Position numbers and translations under genes: made by a program. A stretch of DNA of 64,000 nt from NCBI RefSeq assembly GCF_000974485.1, contig NZ_BBOM01000005.1, positions 852,289 through 916,288 of the forward strand, read 5' to 3'. Below the pieces are notes generated by a model. It worked only from the letters and a program-made list of their open reading frames with translations. It was not told the origin of the DNA and searched no databases. The first letter of the stretch is position 1. The number at the start of each line of letters is the position of its first letter. Source of the DNA: Streptomyces sp. NBRC 109706. GTDB taxonomy: Bacteria; Actinomycetota; Actinomycetes; Streptomycetales; Streptomycetaceae. Positions 25,450-34,850 of this stretch are shown one piece after another.

Positions 25450-27381
25450 GTGCGACCGGGAGACGAGTTCGCAGGCCGTTATGTCCTCAAGGAGATCATC
25501 GGCACCGGCCGCAACGGGGATGTGTGGCTGGCCCACGACACCCTGGTGGACGAGGACATCGCGCTGAAGCCGGAGCGGACCGACGGCGCGCGCGCCACCA
25601 CCCTGGGGCAACTGCTGGGCGAGTCCCGCGCCCTGGCCAAGTTCCGCGACCACCCGCATGTCGTCACCCTGTTCGACATCGTGTCCCAGGACGGCGACGG
25701 AGGAGCGGACGGGGACGGGACGTACTGGTTCATCATGGAGTACGTGCCCGGCGGCGGCCTGGACGGCCGGGCGAGGATGTCGCCCGGCCAGGCGGCCCGG
25801 GTGGGTGCCCAACTCGCCGACGCGCTCGCCGCGCTGCACGAGTCCGGCATCGTCCACTGTGACGTCAAGCCGGCCAATATCGGGCTCAGCCGACGCGGCG
25901 CCGCGAAGTTGCTGGACTTCGGCGCCGCCTACCGGTTCCGGGGCACCGAGACCGTCACGGTCAACGGCCCGTCCAGTTTCACGCCCGACTACGCCGCCCC
26001 CGAGCTGGTCAGGGGCAATATCCCCCGGCCCGCCGCCGACGTGTTCAGCCTGGCCGCCACCCTCCACGCGCTCGTCACCGGCTCGCCGCCGCGCGGCGGC
26101 GACACCGAGTCGGTCGAGGGGGACGAGTCGGCCAACGCGGGCGAGTCGGTCGAGGGGGACGACGACGCCGAGCTGCTGCGGTACTGGAAGGCGGAGCAGG
26201 GCATCATCTCGATGTCCCCCAAGGCCGTGGGGCCCCTGCACCCCGTGCTCACCAGGATGCTCCGACGCGATCCCGGGCAGCGCCCCGACGCCGCCGAGGC
26301 CAAGCGGCTGTTGGCGGACGTCGCCCGAGAAGAGGGGCGTCCCCCGACCGCCGAGCGCGTGGAACGCCCGCGCCGACGCTGGCCGTTACTCGCCGGAGTC
26401 CTCGGCATCGCGTTACTGGCCGTGGGCGTCGTCGCCCTCACCGACAGCGGTGACGACGCCACCGGCGCCGGCGGCGGGCCCACGGGCGTCCCGGCGGACG
26501 GCGAACCCGGCTCCCTGATCGGCGAGCCGGGGAGCGCCGATCTCTGCGCCCTGGTCGACCTCGACGCCCTCGACCGGCACGGCGGCGTCAAGGTGGACTG
26601 GGACTTCGGGAACTTCGACACCTGCGAGGTGATCGTCCGCCCGGACGAGGAGACCCGTTTCGACGTGTCGATCACCCTGCGCCCCGGCTCGTCGCCCGAG
26701 AGCTCGGAACTCACCCGGAGCCTCGGGGCGGTCGGCGTCATGGAGGGGCCGGCCCAGGACCGCGCGTGTACGTTGACGCTGTTACCACCCCATATGGAGA
26801 GCGACGGCATCGCGCTCGGAGTGCGCGTCAAGCTGGAGGACGGCGAAGTGGCCGGCGGCAACGCGGCGCTCTGCTCGATCGCCGACTCGGTCGCCAACGG
26901 CGTTGCCGGACATCTGAACCAGGGTCCTCTCCCCCGTCGCACCCCGCCCTTCCCCGACTCCTCACTGGTGTGGGCGGACGCCTGCGCGCTGCTCGACGCC
27001 GAAGCGCTTTCGGTCGTTCCCGGCCTGGACCCGGACGATCCCGAGGTCGGGGTGGAGAACTGGGACTGCGAGTGGTCCGGCGATATCGACCGGCTGGAGA
27101 CCGAGATCTCCTTCCACCGGGACCAGCCCAAGTCGGCGTCGGCGGACCGGCGGCTACGGCTCAGCGGCTATGACGTGTTCGTCGTGCCCGAGCACGCCAG
27201 CGAGGGCACCTGCACGGCCTTCGTCGAGTACCGCAGGTACGGCGGCCAGGACGCCGAGACCTACGCCGAGATGGTGCGCCTGGACGTCGGGGGCCGGCGG
27301 CCCGTGGACGAGCTGTGCGCGATGGCCTCCGACCTCGCCGGATCGGCCGCCGCCCAACTCCCGCCGGCACCGACGGGTTGA
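25450..27381 (+). CDS. Receptor-like Ser/Thr kinase with duplicated extracellular domain
   Basis: 643 residues from GTG 25450 with GGGGGAA upstream. The kinase domain (about 9-290) has a glycine loop GTGRNGDVW (18-26), Lys40 in IALK, DFG (156-158) and HCDVKPAN (136-143), where Cys replaces the usual HRD arginine. A single membrane helix follows (about 312-335, [18 protein letters not shown]). Outside are two related domains (about 355-495 and 510-643), each opening with a D-C-ALxD motif and containing paired cysteines, similar in style to DUF3558 lipoproteins. The receptor probably phosphorylates the FHA protein encoded 81 bp downstream. Confidence 0.85.
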   Translation: MRPGDEFAGRYVLKEIIGTGRNGDVWLAHDTLVDEDIALKPERTDGARATTLGQLLGESRALAKFRDHPHVVTLFDIVSQDGDGGADGDGTYWFIMEYVPGGGLDGRARMSPGQAARVGAQLADALAALHESGIVHCDVKPANIGLSRRGAAKLLDFGAAYRFRGTETVTVNGPSSFTPDYAAPELVRGNIPRPAADVFSLAATLHALVTGSPPRGGDTESVEGDESANAGESVEGDDDAELLRYWKAEQGIISMSPKAVGPLHPVLTRMLRRDPGQRPDAAEAKRLLADVAREEGRPPTAERVERPRRRWPLLAGVLGIALLAVGVVALTDSGDDATGAGGGPTGVPADGEPGSLIGEPGSADLCALVDLDALDRHGGVKVDWDFGNFDTCEVIVRPDEETRFDVSITLRPGSSPESSELTRSLGAVGVMEGPAQDRACTLTLLPPHMESDGIALGVRVKLEDGEVAGGNAALCSIADSVANGVAGHLNQGPLPRRTPPFPDSSLVWADACALLDAEALSVVPGLDPDDPEVGVENWDCEWSGDIDRLETEISFHRDQPKSASADRRLRLSGYDVFVVPEHASEGTCTAFVEYRRYGGQDAETYAEMVRLDVGGRRPVDELCAMASDLAGSAAAQLPPAPTG

Positions 27382-27462
27382 GCCCCGGGAGGGGTCCCGA
27401 GCCGCCGCGGGACACTGGAATCGCGACCCCCGCCGCAGCCGAGCACGCGAAGGAGAGCGGTG

Positions 27463-28248
27463 ATGAGCGTCCGTCGTCCCCCGAGCCTGGCCCGTCTCCC
27501 CTACGGCGAGAAGCCGCCCCCGCCTGGCACCCTCCAGGCCCGCTCGCTGACCGGCAGCGTCAGGGCCGTTCCCCAGGCCGGCAGCACCATCCGCTTCGGT
27601 CGCGGCGGAAAGCCCGACACGGATCTGAAGGTCGGCGGCGACGACACCTGCGTCAGCCGCCGGCACGGCGAACTGACCTACAGCGACCGGAGTTGGTGGC
27701 TGGGCAACACCGGACAGCGGCTGCTGCGCCTGCCGCGCGGCCAGCTCCTCCACACCAGCACCGAGCCCGTACCGCTCGCCCCCGGATACACCCCCGTCTT
27801 CGTCCGGGGCTCCGGCTACCGCGAGCACCTCATCGAGCTGTATGTCACGGACTGGGACGACCACGGCCCGAACGCCAAGGAGACCGCCGCCACCGTGCCA
27901 CCGAAGCGGTGGCCGCTGGACGACGACGAACGGCTGGTCCTGATCGTCCTCGGCCAGAGCTATCTGCGCTACGAACTGGAGCCGCGCCCACTGGTGTACC
28001 GCCGGGCGGAGGCTCAACTCCAGGCGCTGCGCCCGGAGTACGGCTGGACCAAGCGCAAGATCGAGGAACGGGTCGGCGCGGTGCGCAGACGGCTGCACCA
28101 GAGCGGTCGCGTGCCCACCAAACTGATGCGCGACGAGGACGACGACGCGAGCGACGGCACCCTGATGCACAACCTGCTGCGGGAGTTGGTGGATTCCACC
28201 ACCCTCGTACCACCCGACCTCGCCGAACTGGACCTCGCCCTGGAATGA
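27463..28248 (+). CDS. FHA-domain phosphothreonine-binding protein
   Basis: 261 residues from ATG 27463 (AAGGAGAG at 27450-27457 favours it over the GTG at 27460). Residues about 35-95 are an FHA domain: IRFGRGG, DTCVSRRHGEL and WLGNTG are its conserved strands and Ser-Arg-His turn. The C-terminal part (about 140-260) has a PPKRWPLDDDERLVLIVLGQ segment and a helical YGWTKRKIEERVGAVRRRL stretch resembling a winged-helix response domain, as in other actinobacterial FHA proteins. Probable reader of the upstream kinase. Confidence 0.9.
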   Translation: MSVRRPPSLARLPYGEKPPPPGTLQARSLTGSVRAVPQAGSTIRFGRGGKPDTDLKVGGDDTCVSRRHGELTYSDRSWWLGNTGQRLLRLPRGQLLHTSTEPVPLAPGYTPVFVRGSGYREHLIELYVTDWDDHGPNAKETAATVPPKRWPLDDDERLVLIVLGQSYLRYELEPRPLVYRRAEAQLQALRPEYGWTKRKIEERVGAVRRRLHQSGRVPTKLMRDEDDDASDGTLMHNLLRELVDSTTLVPPDLAELDLALE

Positions 28249-28256
28249 GGCGCGGG

Positions 28257-29138
28257 TTACCTCTCCTTCTCCCCGGCGGGCAGCCTGACCTCGACCCGCC
28301 CGTCGACGATCCGGGTCTCGAACGTCGGCTGGGGAGCCGTCGCGGGCCCGGTGACGTTCCAGCCGTCGGTCAGCCGGAAGGTGCTGCCGTGCCACGGGCA
28401 CCGCACACAGCCGTCGGCGATCTCGCCCTCGGCCAACGGTCCACCCATATGGCCGCACTGCTCGGCGAGCACCCGGAGCACGTCGGCCGTCTCCCGGAGC
28501 ACCAGGACCGGGACGTCCCGCACGGTCGCGGTGACCGGGGCCCCGATCGGGAAGTCGTGCAGGGCGCCGAGCGGATGCCAGCCGGGCCCCAGCGCGGCGA
28601 CGACCTGGTCGGAGTGGTTCGCGCCGGCGGCCTGCCGGTAGGCGAGATGCCCACCCAGGGCGCCCCCCACGCTGACGGTGACCAGCCCGGCGTAGCTCCA
28701 CCCTCGCCCCACCATCCGCCGCCCGCGCAGCCGGGCGGACAGCGAGGCGGCATACATGGCGACGGCGGCGGTATTGCTCGCGGCATGCAGCAGACCGACG
28801 CGCATCTGCGGTTTGCGCAGCTCGGCCCAGTCGGCGAGACCGCTGAGCGCGGCCGGCGCGGCGGCGGCCAACCCCACGGCGATCAGCACATCCGGGGCGC
28901 GCCGACGCCCGGGCAGCAGGTCGAGAAGCGCGGCCGACAGCCAGGTGCCCATCGGGATCTGCACCATGGCGGGATGCGCGGGATGCCCCAGCCGGGTGCC
29001 GTGCAGGGCATCCCGCACCCCGGCGGGCATCGTGTGCACCGCGTCACGCAACGGCGGAATCAGCGGATCCGCACGCCGCGAACCCTCAACCCGATCCATC
29101 GCGGCCAGAACCGGCCCAGGCCCCCGCGAGCCGGCCAT
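28257..29138 (-). CDS. Rieske [2Fe-2S] protein with DUF2231 membrane domain
   Basis: 293 residues from ATG 29138, which has GGAGGG 4 bases upstream; further upstream the frame loses Streptomyces codon bias. The N-terminal half contains LGHPAHPAMVQIPMGTW and several hydrophobic segments typical of DUF2231. The C-terminal domain carries the Rieske ligands CGHMGG (C-x-H) and CPWHGSTF (C-x-x-H). It is a membrane-bound electron-transfer protein with no oxygenase partner nearby. It converges on the FHA gene with only 8 bp between stops. Confidence 0.88.
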   Translation of the reverse strand: MAGSRGPGPVLAAMDRVEGSRRADPLIPPLRDAVHTMPAGVRDALHGTRLGHPAHPAMVQIPMGTWLSAALLDLLPGRRRAPDVLIAVGLAAAAPAALSGLADWAELRKPQMRVGLLHAASNTAAVAMYAASLSARLRGRRMVGRGWSYAGLVTVSVGGALGGHLAYRQAAGANHSDQVVAALGPGWHPLGALHDFPIGAPVTATVRDVPVLVLRETADVLRVLAEQCGHMGGPLAEGEIADGCVRCPWHGSTFRLTDGWNVTGPATAPQPTFETRIVDGRVEVRLPAGEKER

Positions 29139-29407
29139 CAGCCCTCCGACAATCCCGCTGAACACCCGGGACCCCTTGAACAGTGCCCCCTGAAAAGAAC
29201 CCTGGAAAGAACCCTGGAAAACGGCCATGCGGCCCGAGTTCCCCCTCGCACGGAAAGCAAACGAACCACCCGCGAGAACCGAAAAGGGGCACCACCCGGC
29301 AGCGCGGAGTACGATCCCCGCCCGCGCCGAACGTTCCGGCAGTGGGCCGTGGAGAATGTCGCCGCCTTCCGCCGAATCCGGAATCCGGAATCCGGAATCC
29401 GGCGACC

Positions 29408-30313
29408 TCAGCGGGGGAACAGGCCCGGATCTCCCGGGTGGTTGGAGCTGCGCTCGGTCAGCTCGATGAGCACCGTGCCCTCCTGGCCCAGCGGGTCGTA
29501 CCAGACATCCACCTGCCCACCCCGAACGGGCGCGGATCCGACGGAAGTGACAAAGCGCTCGGTTGCCTGCCGTGGCCCGTACTTGCCCACATAGGTGACC
29601 GTGACATCGAACTGCGGATTCCCCATGACCCAGGTGTGGGTGAATTCGACCCGGTCGATGGTTCCCGGCATTCTGATGCCGTGTTCCTTGATCTCCGCCG
29701 CCTTGGTCTCGGGCCACCGACGGCGACTGTGCGAGGAGAGGAACCGCAGCAGGCCGGTCATCCAGATGCCGCCGAAGACCACCGGCAGCAACCATGGCGC
29801 GTGATAGGCGATCCAGGCTGGCGGGCCCCAGTCCGAGCTGCCGTCCCATTCGGAGACGAACTGCCCCACCGCCCTCGGCTCCGTCCACCGATCCGCCAGC
29901 CAGGCGAGGAGCAACCCCACGGCCACACCGCCGGACGCAACGGTGCTGCTCAGGGTCGCCCCCGCCTTGAACGTGGCAAACGCGCTGGTGGACTGCCACA
30001 TGATGGCGAACCCGAGGAACGAGGCGGGAAAGAGCGCGCCGAAGAACAGCATGGGCTCGTTGGTGAGGCTGTCCGCCCCGTCCGCCCAACCGTCGATGTC
30101 ATTGATCGCCATGAGTCGGAACGTTTCGAGAAACGACACCGAGGCATAACCGGCCAGCGCCCAGAGGGCCGTGGTCACGGGAATCAGCACCATCAGGGAA
30201 ACCCGAGCCCGACGCCGGGCATTCACGTTCAGCACATCCACGGAATTCACAGCGCTTCCGACGTTTCCGGTGTTTCCGGCGTTCACGGCGTTCACGGCGT
30301 TCACGGCGTTCAC
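29408..30313 (-). CDS. Multi-pass membrane protein (DUF3592-like C-terminus)
   Basis: 301 residues. The GTG at 30313 comes 1 base after the stop of the upstream gene, so translation is coupled. The N-terminal 35 residues are a simple repeat (NAV, NAV, NAV, NAG, NTG, NVG). Three to four membrane segments span about 38-200. The C-terminal domain (about 210-280: MPGTIDRVEFTHTW, VDVWYDPLGQEG) resembles DUF3592. Function unknown. Confidence 0.7.
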   Translation of the reverse strand: MNAVNAVNAVNAGNTGNVGSAVNSVDVLNVNARRRARVSLMVLIPVTTALWALAGYASVSFLETFRLMAINDIDGWADGADSLTNEPMLFFGALFPASFLGFAIMWQSTSAFATFKAGATLSSTVASGGVAVGLLLAWLADRWTEPRAVGQFVSEWDGSSDWGPPAWIAYHAPWLLPVVFGGIWMTGLLRFLSSHSRRRWPETKAAEIKEHGIRMPGTIDRVEFTHTWVMGNPQFDVTVTYVGKYGPRQATERFVTSVGSAPVRGGQVDVWYDPLGQEGTVLIELTERSSNHPGDPGLFPR

Positions 30314-30316
30314 CGC
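30263..30316. repeat. 9-bp tandem repeat at the gene start
   Basis: Four consecutive GTTCACGGC-type units at 30281-30316, preceded by degenerate GTTTCCGGN units at 30263-30280. They encode the Asn-Ala-Val N-terminal repeat of the membrane protein on the minus strand. Copy number is likely to vary between strains. Confidence 0.85.
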
Positions 30317-30820
30317 TCAGCCGATCCGCTGGAATATCCCCACCTCGGCGCGGTCGCGAGGGTTGATCTTTCCCCGGAACCGGGCGCCGACGGTGTAACT
30401 GGCGAACATCGGAGCGGCGATCACCTGCACCGTCGAAGCCTGGTACGGCTCACCGGCGCCGTCCACCCGCACACCGATCGTGTACTGGTGCTGCCCGCCC
30501 AGGGTGATCCCGGTGGGTGCGATCGAGGTGATCGTCACCTCCACATCGGTGCCGGTCTCCCACAGCAGCCGCAGCTTCTGCCCGCCGGCCTGCAGTTCCT
30601 GCTGCTGGCGCATCTGCTCGGCCTGCGGCAGGGCCAGGAAGTCGGCCGTCGCCTGGTCGCTGAGCGAAGCCGCCACGGCGGGGTCGTAATGCCCCTGGGC
30701 GCCCTGGACGATGTTCTGCTGTGTCGCCTGAAGCTGCTCCGGCGGGACCCCCTGCATCCGGGCGAACGTCTCAAAGGCCCGGTCCTGATGCGCCTTGATC
30801 TTCTTGTCCAGCCACTTCAT
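30317..30820 (-). CDS. Uncharacterised soluble protein
   Basis: 167 residues from ATG 30820 with a GGAGGG site. It opens with a charged helix (KWLDKKIKAHQDRAFETFA), has a Gln-rich middle (about 75-100) and a C-terminal beta-rich domain (about 95-165) ending GKINPRDRAEVGIFQRIG, similar in style to DUF3592-associated proteins. First gene of a two-gene operon with the membrane protein. No clear function. Confidence 0.7.
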   Translation of the reverse strand: MKWLDKKIKAHQDRAFETFARMQGVPPEQLQATQQNIVQGAQGHYDPAVAASLSDQATADFLALPQAEQMRQQQELQAGGQKLRLLWETGTDVEVTITSIAPTGITLGGQHQYTIGVRVDGAGEPYQASTVQVIAAPMFASYTVGARFRGKINPRDRAEVGIFQRIG

Positions 30821-31011
30821 GTGGGCCCTCCCTCGGTACAGGCGCTCGGAGTTGAGCACGCCGTGACCGTATGCGGCCGCCCACTCCTACCGATCCCAAC
30901 TTTCCGACGGCGACCTCCCGTCGTCGCCGTCCCACCGCACCCACGTACGCTGTGACGCACGTCACAGGAACCCGCCAAGTTCCGAGGACAAGACGGGGGG
31001 TGAACCAAACG

Positions 31012-31635
31012 ATGCACGCCCGCGTGCGGGCCGGCGATCCGGATGCGTTCAGGGAGTTGTTCCAGTCCTACGCGGGCCTGGTCTACGGCTATGCGGCGCG
31101 CGCGACAGGCGATCTGAGTCTGGCCGAGGATGTCGTGTCACTGTGCTTCCTGGAGGCATGGCGGCTGCGCGAACGGCTACGGGACGAGGGGGACACTCCC
31201 CGCCCATGGCTGATGGGCATAGCGGTCAACGTGCTGCGCAACACCTCCCGAGCCAAACGCCGCCACCAGCAGGCGATGGCCAGGCTCCCCCCACCCCCCG
31301 TGGCCCCCGACTTCTCCGACGAACTGGTCGGACGCCTCGCCGACGCGGAACAACTCGCCGCGGTCAAACGCGCGTTGGGCCGGCTGACCAAGGGCGAACG
31401 GCAGACGTTCATGCTGCATGTCTGGTCGGGGCTGAGCTATGTGGAGACCGCGCAGGCGCTCGGGATACGCGTCGGGACGGTGCGCTCCCGCCTGTCCAGG
31501 ACCAGGACGCGACTGCGCCGGCTGGCGGCCGAGGAACTGGCGGGGAACAACCCGGAACCCGCCCGGCGCCGAGGACAACTACCGGATGACCGCCGGCTGT
31601 TGGCGGTCCGGTCGATCGAGGAGAGAACACGATGA
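31012..31635 (+). CDS. ECF-type RNA polymerase sigma factor
   Basis: 207 residues from ATG 31012 (a GGGGGGTGA site lies about 8 bases upstream; GTG 31000 is the alternative). Region 2 includes FQSYAGLVYGYAARATGD then LAEDVVSLCFLEAWR. Region 4 includes LTKGERQTFMLHVWSGLS and IRVGTVRSRLSRTRTRLR. It overlaps the next gene by 4 bases, and that gene encodes the usual CU044_5270-type partner. Probably activates its own operon when released. Confidence 0.92.
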   Translation: MHARVRAGDPDAFRELFQSYAGLVYGYAARATGDLSLAEDVVSLCFLEAWRLRERLRDEGDTPRPWLMGIAVNVLRNTSRAKRRHQQAMARLPPPPVAPDFSDELVGRLADAEQLAAVKRALGRLTKGERQTFMLHVWSGLSYVETAQALGIRVGTVRSRLSRTRTRLRRLAAEELAGNNPEPARRRGQLPDDRRLLAVRSIEERTR

Positions 31636-32648
31636 AGCACCAGGACACCTCCGGAAGCGAGGAGCTGGCCCACCTGCTCCCGCCGCCCGGGAACCCGATG
31701 CTTCCTCCCGACCGTCAACGCGTCCTTGAGGAGCATCTGTTGAACGAGATGAACGAAACGCGTGCCCCCGAAACCCACCGCGCGCCGGCCCGGCCCCGCC
31801 GCAGGCTGGCCCTGATCGGCGTGCCCGTGGCGATGGCGGTGGCCGCCGGCGCCGTGGTCATCGGCCTGCGGGGCGGAGAGGAGGAACCGACGGCGGAGGC
31901 CACCGAGTTGGAGCAGACCATCAGCCAGATCGTGCTGGCCGCCAACGCGGCCGAGCTCCAGGCCCCCGAACCCGGCCAGTTCATCTACACCCATTCCCAG
32001 ATCCAGTACGTCGAGGCCCAGCTGGACCTGGAAGCGAACGAGACAACGGTGGAGCTGTCGCCACCGCGCTCCCGCGAGGTCTGGCTCTCGCTGGACGGGC
32101 AACAGGGCTGGCTGATCGAGCCGGACGCGCCGGGCATGGAGGACGAGCCGGAGGGCACCGAGCTCAACGACGCGCTCGGCGACAGCCTGGACGACCCCTC
32201 CTACGACTTCCTGAGCACCCTGCCGACCGACCCCGCCGCACTGCTGGAGTTGATCTACGAGGACGGCTCGGGCGAGGGCGACTCCGCCGAGGAACGGGCG
32301 TTCAGCACCATCGGCGTCCTGCTGCGCGAGAACCTGCTCCCGCCGGGCCTGAGCGCCGCGCTGTACGAGGCGGCCGGCCAGATCCCGGGAGTGATGGTGG
32401 TCGACGACGCCACCGACGCGACGGGCAACGACGGCATCGCCGTGGCCCTGGAGAGCGAGACCTACGCCGAGCGCATCGAGTGGGTCTTCGACCAGGAGAC
32501 CTACGCCTACCTCGGCGAACGCATCGTTGCCCTGGAGGGCAACGACTTCGAACCCGGCACCCTTCTCGGCTGGACCGGAATCGTCGAACAGACCGTCGTC
32601 GACGGACTCCGCCAACGCCCCACCGACCCCACACCCGAAACCGCCTGA
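31632..32648 (+). CDS. CU044_5270-family membrane protein, probable anti-sigma factor
   Basis: 338 residues with ATGA overlap to the sigma-factor gene. The N-terminal cytoplasmic segment (1-55) is followed by one membrane helix (about 58-76, LALIGVPVAMAVAAGAVVI) and a large acidic extracytoplasmic domain. This is the layout of proteins co-encoded with SigE-like ECF factors in Streptomyces. It probably holds the sigma factor inactive and senses an envelope signal. Confidence 0.82.
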   Translation: MKHQDTSGSEELAHLLPPPGNPMLPPDRQRVLEEHLLNEMNETRAPETHRAPARPRRRLALIGVPVAMAVAAGAVVIGLRGGEEEPTAEATELEQTISQIVLAANAAELQAPEPGQFIYTHSQIQYVEAQLDLEANETTVELSPPRSREVWLSLDGQQGWLIEPDAPGMEDEPEGTELNDALGDSLDDPSYDFLSTLPTDPAALLELIYEDGSGEGDSAEERAFSTIGVLLRENLLPPGLSAALYEAAGQIPGVMVVDDATDATGNDGIAVALESETYAERIEWVFDQETYAYLGERIVALEGNDFEPGTLLGWTGIVEQTVVDGLRQRPTDPTPETA

Positions 32649-32795
32649 CCACCCCCACGGTCGAGTGGAGCGGCGGCACCCCGGGGGGCGCGCCCCCGCC
32701 CACTCGACCAGCCCCCGGAGCCCCGCCGGCCCTCCCCCGACGGGGCCTCCGGGGCCCCACCGGCCCGCCCGGGGGCCGGCCCGTGGCCGGGGACC

Positions 32796-33103
32796 TTACG
32801 GCTCCACGTCCTCAAGAAGGCGGAACGGGGCGCGATGCGGGATCGTGAGCCGGGAGTCGTCCCGCTGCGCACGCGCTCCGCGTCCCAGCTCCCGCGGTTC
32901 GTCCGGAGCGACAGGATCGCCCTCCTCCAATCTGTCGAGGCAGGGCAGGGTGGAGAGGGCATGGTGGTCCCGCAGCAGTTCCGCCAGAACGGGGTCCGTG
33001 CCGGTTCGGACAAGGGATGTCTCCGGGGTCAGCGGCAGCCAACCTGAGGGCGCTCCACCAGCGAAGAGCAGTCGAACCCCTCGGCGATACGGAGCCGCGT
33101 CAT
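32796..33103 (-). pseudogene. Possible frameshifted short gene, unknown family
   Basis: From ATG 33103 the frame reads TRLRIAEG and runs to an early stop. Shifting by one base near 33078 gives a continuous frame with strong codon bias: RLLFAGGAPSGWLPLTPE and later ALSTLPCLDRLEEGDPV, stopping at 32796 (about 100 residues in all). No family recognised. Either a decayed gene or a coincidence of composition. Confidence 0.35.
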
Positions 33104-33282
33104 GGCCTCGCCGGTCTGCACCCGGTCACTGCCGCTACTCACAGAGAGTCAAAATCTCTACCGTTACTGTCACCAGTTGACTACTCTCCCTCAACTGACG
33201 GCCTCAATGGGGAGTTGAGTCCCGTCGTCTCCGTGTAGCCCATCACCCGGAGCTTCGCTCGCCCACGAGCAGGGTGTTTGAT

Positions 33283-33612
33283 ATGATTAGTAGCGATCTG
33301 TACCTGGACTACGACATGATCCGCGCCACCCGGGACAACATCAGACAAGTTGCAGATCTGATGGAACGGCCATGCCAGGCCGTGGCCGAGGCTGACGGCG
33401 CGGCCATGGGCGTTACTCGCCTCGTCAGCCGGATGGACGACTTCGGAGACGAGTGGGAGTACGGCATCTCGCAGCTCGGCGAATTCGCCGAAGAGGCCGC
33501 AGCCGCCCTGGACGAGGTGATTCGCGCCTTCCAGGGGATCGACGAGGAGCTGGCTTCCTCCCTCGGATCCAGCGAACCGGGCAGCAGCCCGCACGAGGTG
33601 GTCGCCGTATGA
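33283..33612 (+). CDS. WXG100-like small protein (ESX-associated)
   Basis: 109 residues from ATG 33283 (AGCAGGG upstream; GTG 33274 is possible). Almost entirely helical, with a turn near WEYGISQLGE at two-thirds of its length, as in WXG100/EspC-type partners of type VII secretion substrates. It overlaps the next gene by 4 bases. Probably binds the following protein for export. Confidence 0.65.
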   Translation: MISSDLYLDYDMIRATRDNIRQVADLMERPCQAVAEADGAAMGVTRLVSRMDDFGDEWEYGISQLGEFAEEAAAALDEVIRAFQGIDEELASSLGSSEPGSSPHEVVAV

Positions 33613-34850
33613 GTTGGTCCTTACCCGCGGCGCCTTCGCCCGAGCAGGAGGCGGACTATCCGGCTCTGGGCTTCGTGCCCTGTCCTGGCGATGAGCCCAC
33701 CGCCACCGGGATCGCCCAGGACGTACGACAGACCGCAACCACCTTGGGCGACATCGTTTTCCTGCTCAGCGGAACGGCCGGTCCGGGGCAATGGCGCGGG
33801 CGGTCCGCTGAGGCGTTTCGGGAAAGCTTCGACGAAGACTTCCGGCCCAAGGTCGAGGCAGCGCGCGACTCCTTCGCCATCGCCGCCTCAGCCCTGGAGG
33901 ACTGGTCACGCTATATGCCGAGCGCACAGAACCGTGCCAGAAACCTGGAAACCGAAGCACGGGAGGCGCAAACCGCCCTGGACGCTCTGCCATCCCCCAC
34001 ACCGGTGAACCCGTTCGAGGAGATGCCGGAGGAGGAGCGCGAGCAGGCCATAAACCGATTCCGCCAGCAGGAGGCCGACCAACAGACCGCCCAGCAGCGG
34101 CTGGAGGACATCCGCAGCCGAGCACTCGCACTGGCCATGGACTACACCGAATACGGCGAGTCGATCGCGGAACGCCTCAACAACGCCGGCGATATCGCAC
34201 CCAACAAACCAGGCTGGCTCTCGCGCATCGGCGACGCCATCGGCGACGTCATCAACGCCGTCACCGACCTCGCCCAGGAAGTCCTGGAGAACTTCGCCCA
34301 GTGGTTCCGGGAGAACGCCGCGAAGATAGCGGTCATCGGGGACATTCTGCTGACCATCGCCGATGTGTACTCCACCGTGGGCAACGTGCTGCGGAGCGTC
34401 GCCAGGTTCATCCCGATCCCACAGGTCAGGGGCGTCGTTCTGGCCGTCGCCAGAGGCTTCAAGATCTCCGGATGGACCATGCAACTGGCCGGTCTCGGAG
34501 CCTACGGCGTGGCGGACTGGGGCGGTGCCGACGTCCAGTACCCCTGGGAGGACATCGACTGGCCCTGGCTGGACATGCCGTGGGAGGGCGAGATCGAGAC
34601 TCTGGAGGTCGACATGGACCAGTTCATCGTCCAGGGTGCTCCTCTTGAGACCAGCGCCGCCGACGCGGAGGCGATCCCGTTCGTTCCAGGCGCTTCCGCC
34701 CGCCAGGTGCTGTCCGAGAGAGTTGCCGACCGGAACCATGTCGAGGCGCTGGGGCTGGCCACCCTGCCGACTCCCAGCCCTGTCGCGATACCGGAAGTTC
34801 CTCTCTATCTGGGCTTCGACCGCGCTTGGCATGGCCAGGAGGCGGCGTAG
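33609..34850 (+). CDS. Putative type VII-secreted protein
   Basis: 413 residues from ATG 33609 (ATGA overlap). The first half is a helical WXG-type domain (WRGRSAEAFRESFDEDF near 60-80). A coiled-coil segment (about 115-180) and hydrophobic helices (about 230-310, including VIGDILLTIADVYSTVGNV) follow. This is the layout annotated as 'putative T7SS-secreted protein' in Streptomyces. The C-terminus has no recognised toxin domain. No ESX ATPase gene is in the window. Confidence 0.75.
   Translation: MSWSLPAAPSPEQEADYPALGFVPCPGDEPTATGIAQDVRQTATTLGDIVFLLSGTAGPGQWRGRSAEAFRESFDEDFRPKVEAARDSFAIAASALEDWSRYMPSAQNRARNLETEAREAQTALDALPSPTPVNPFEEMPEEEREQAINRFRQQEADQQTAQQRLEDIRSRALALAMDYTEYGESIAERLNNAGDIAPNKPGWLSRIGDAIGDVINAVTDLAQEVLENFAQWFRENAAKIAVIGDILLTIADVYSTVGNVLRSVARFIPIPQVRGVVLAVARGFKISGWTMQLAGLGAYGVADWGGADVQYPWEDIDWPWLDMPWEGEIETLEVDMDQFIVQGAPLETSAADAEAIPFVPGASARQVLSERVADRNHVEALGLATLPTPSPVAIPEVPLYLGFDRAWHGQEAA

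Noticed and set aside
28257..30089. A 610-residue form of the Rieske protein
   Set aside because: Upstream of 29138 the frame loses codon bias and runs through the 3' part of another gene in a wrong frame.
33190..33219. Small inverted repeat CTCAACT...AGTTGAG before the ESX-linked run
   Set aside because: Only 7 bp per arm and no other support for an operator; could be chance.
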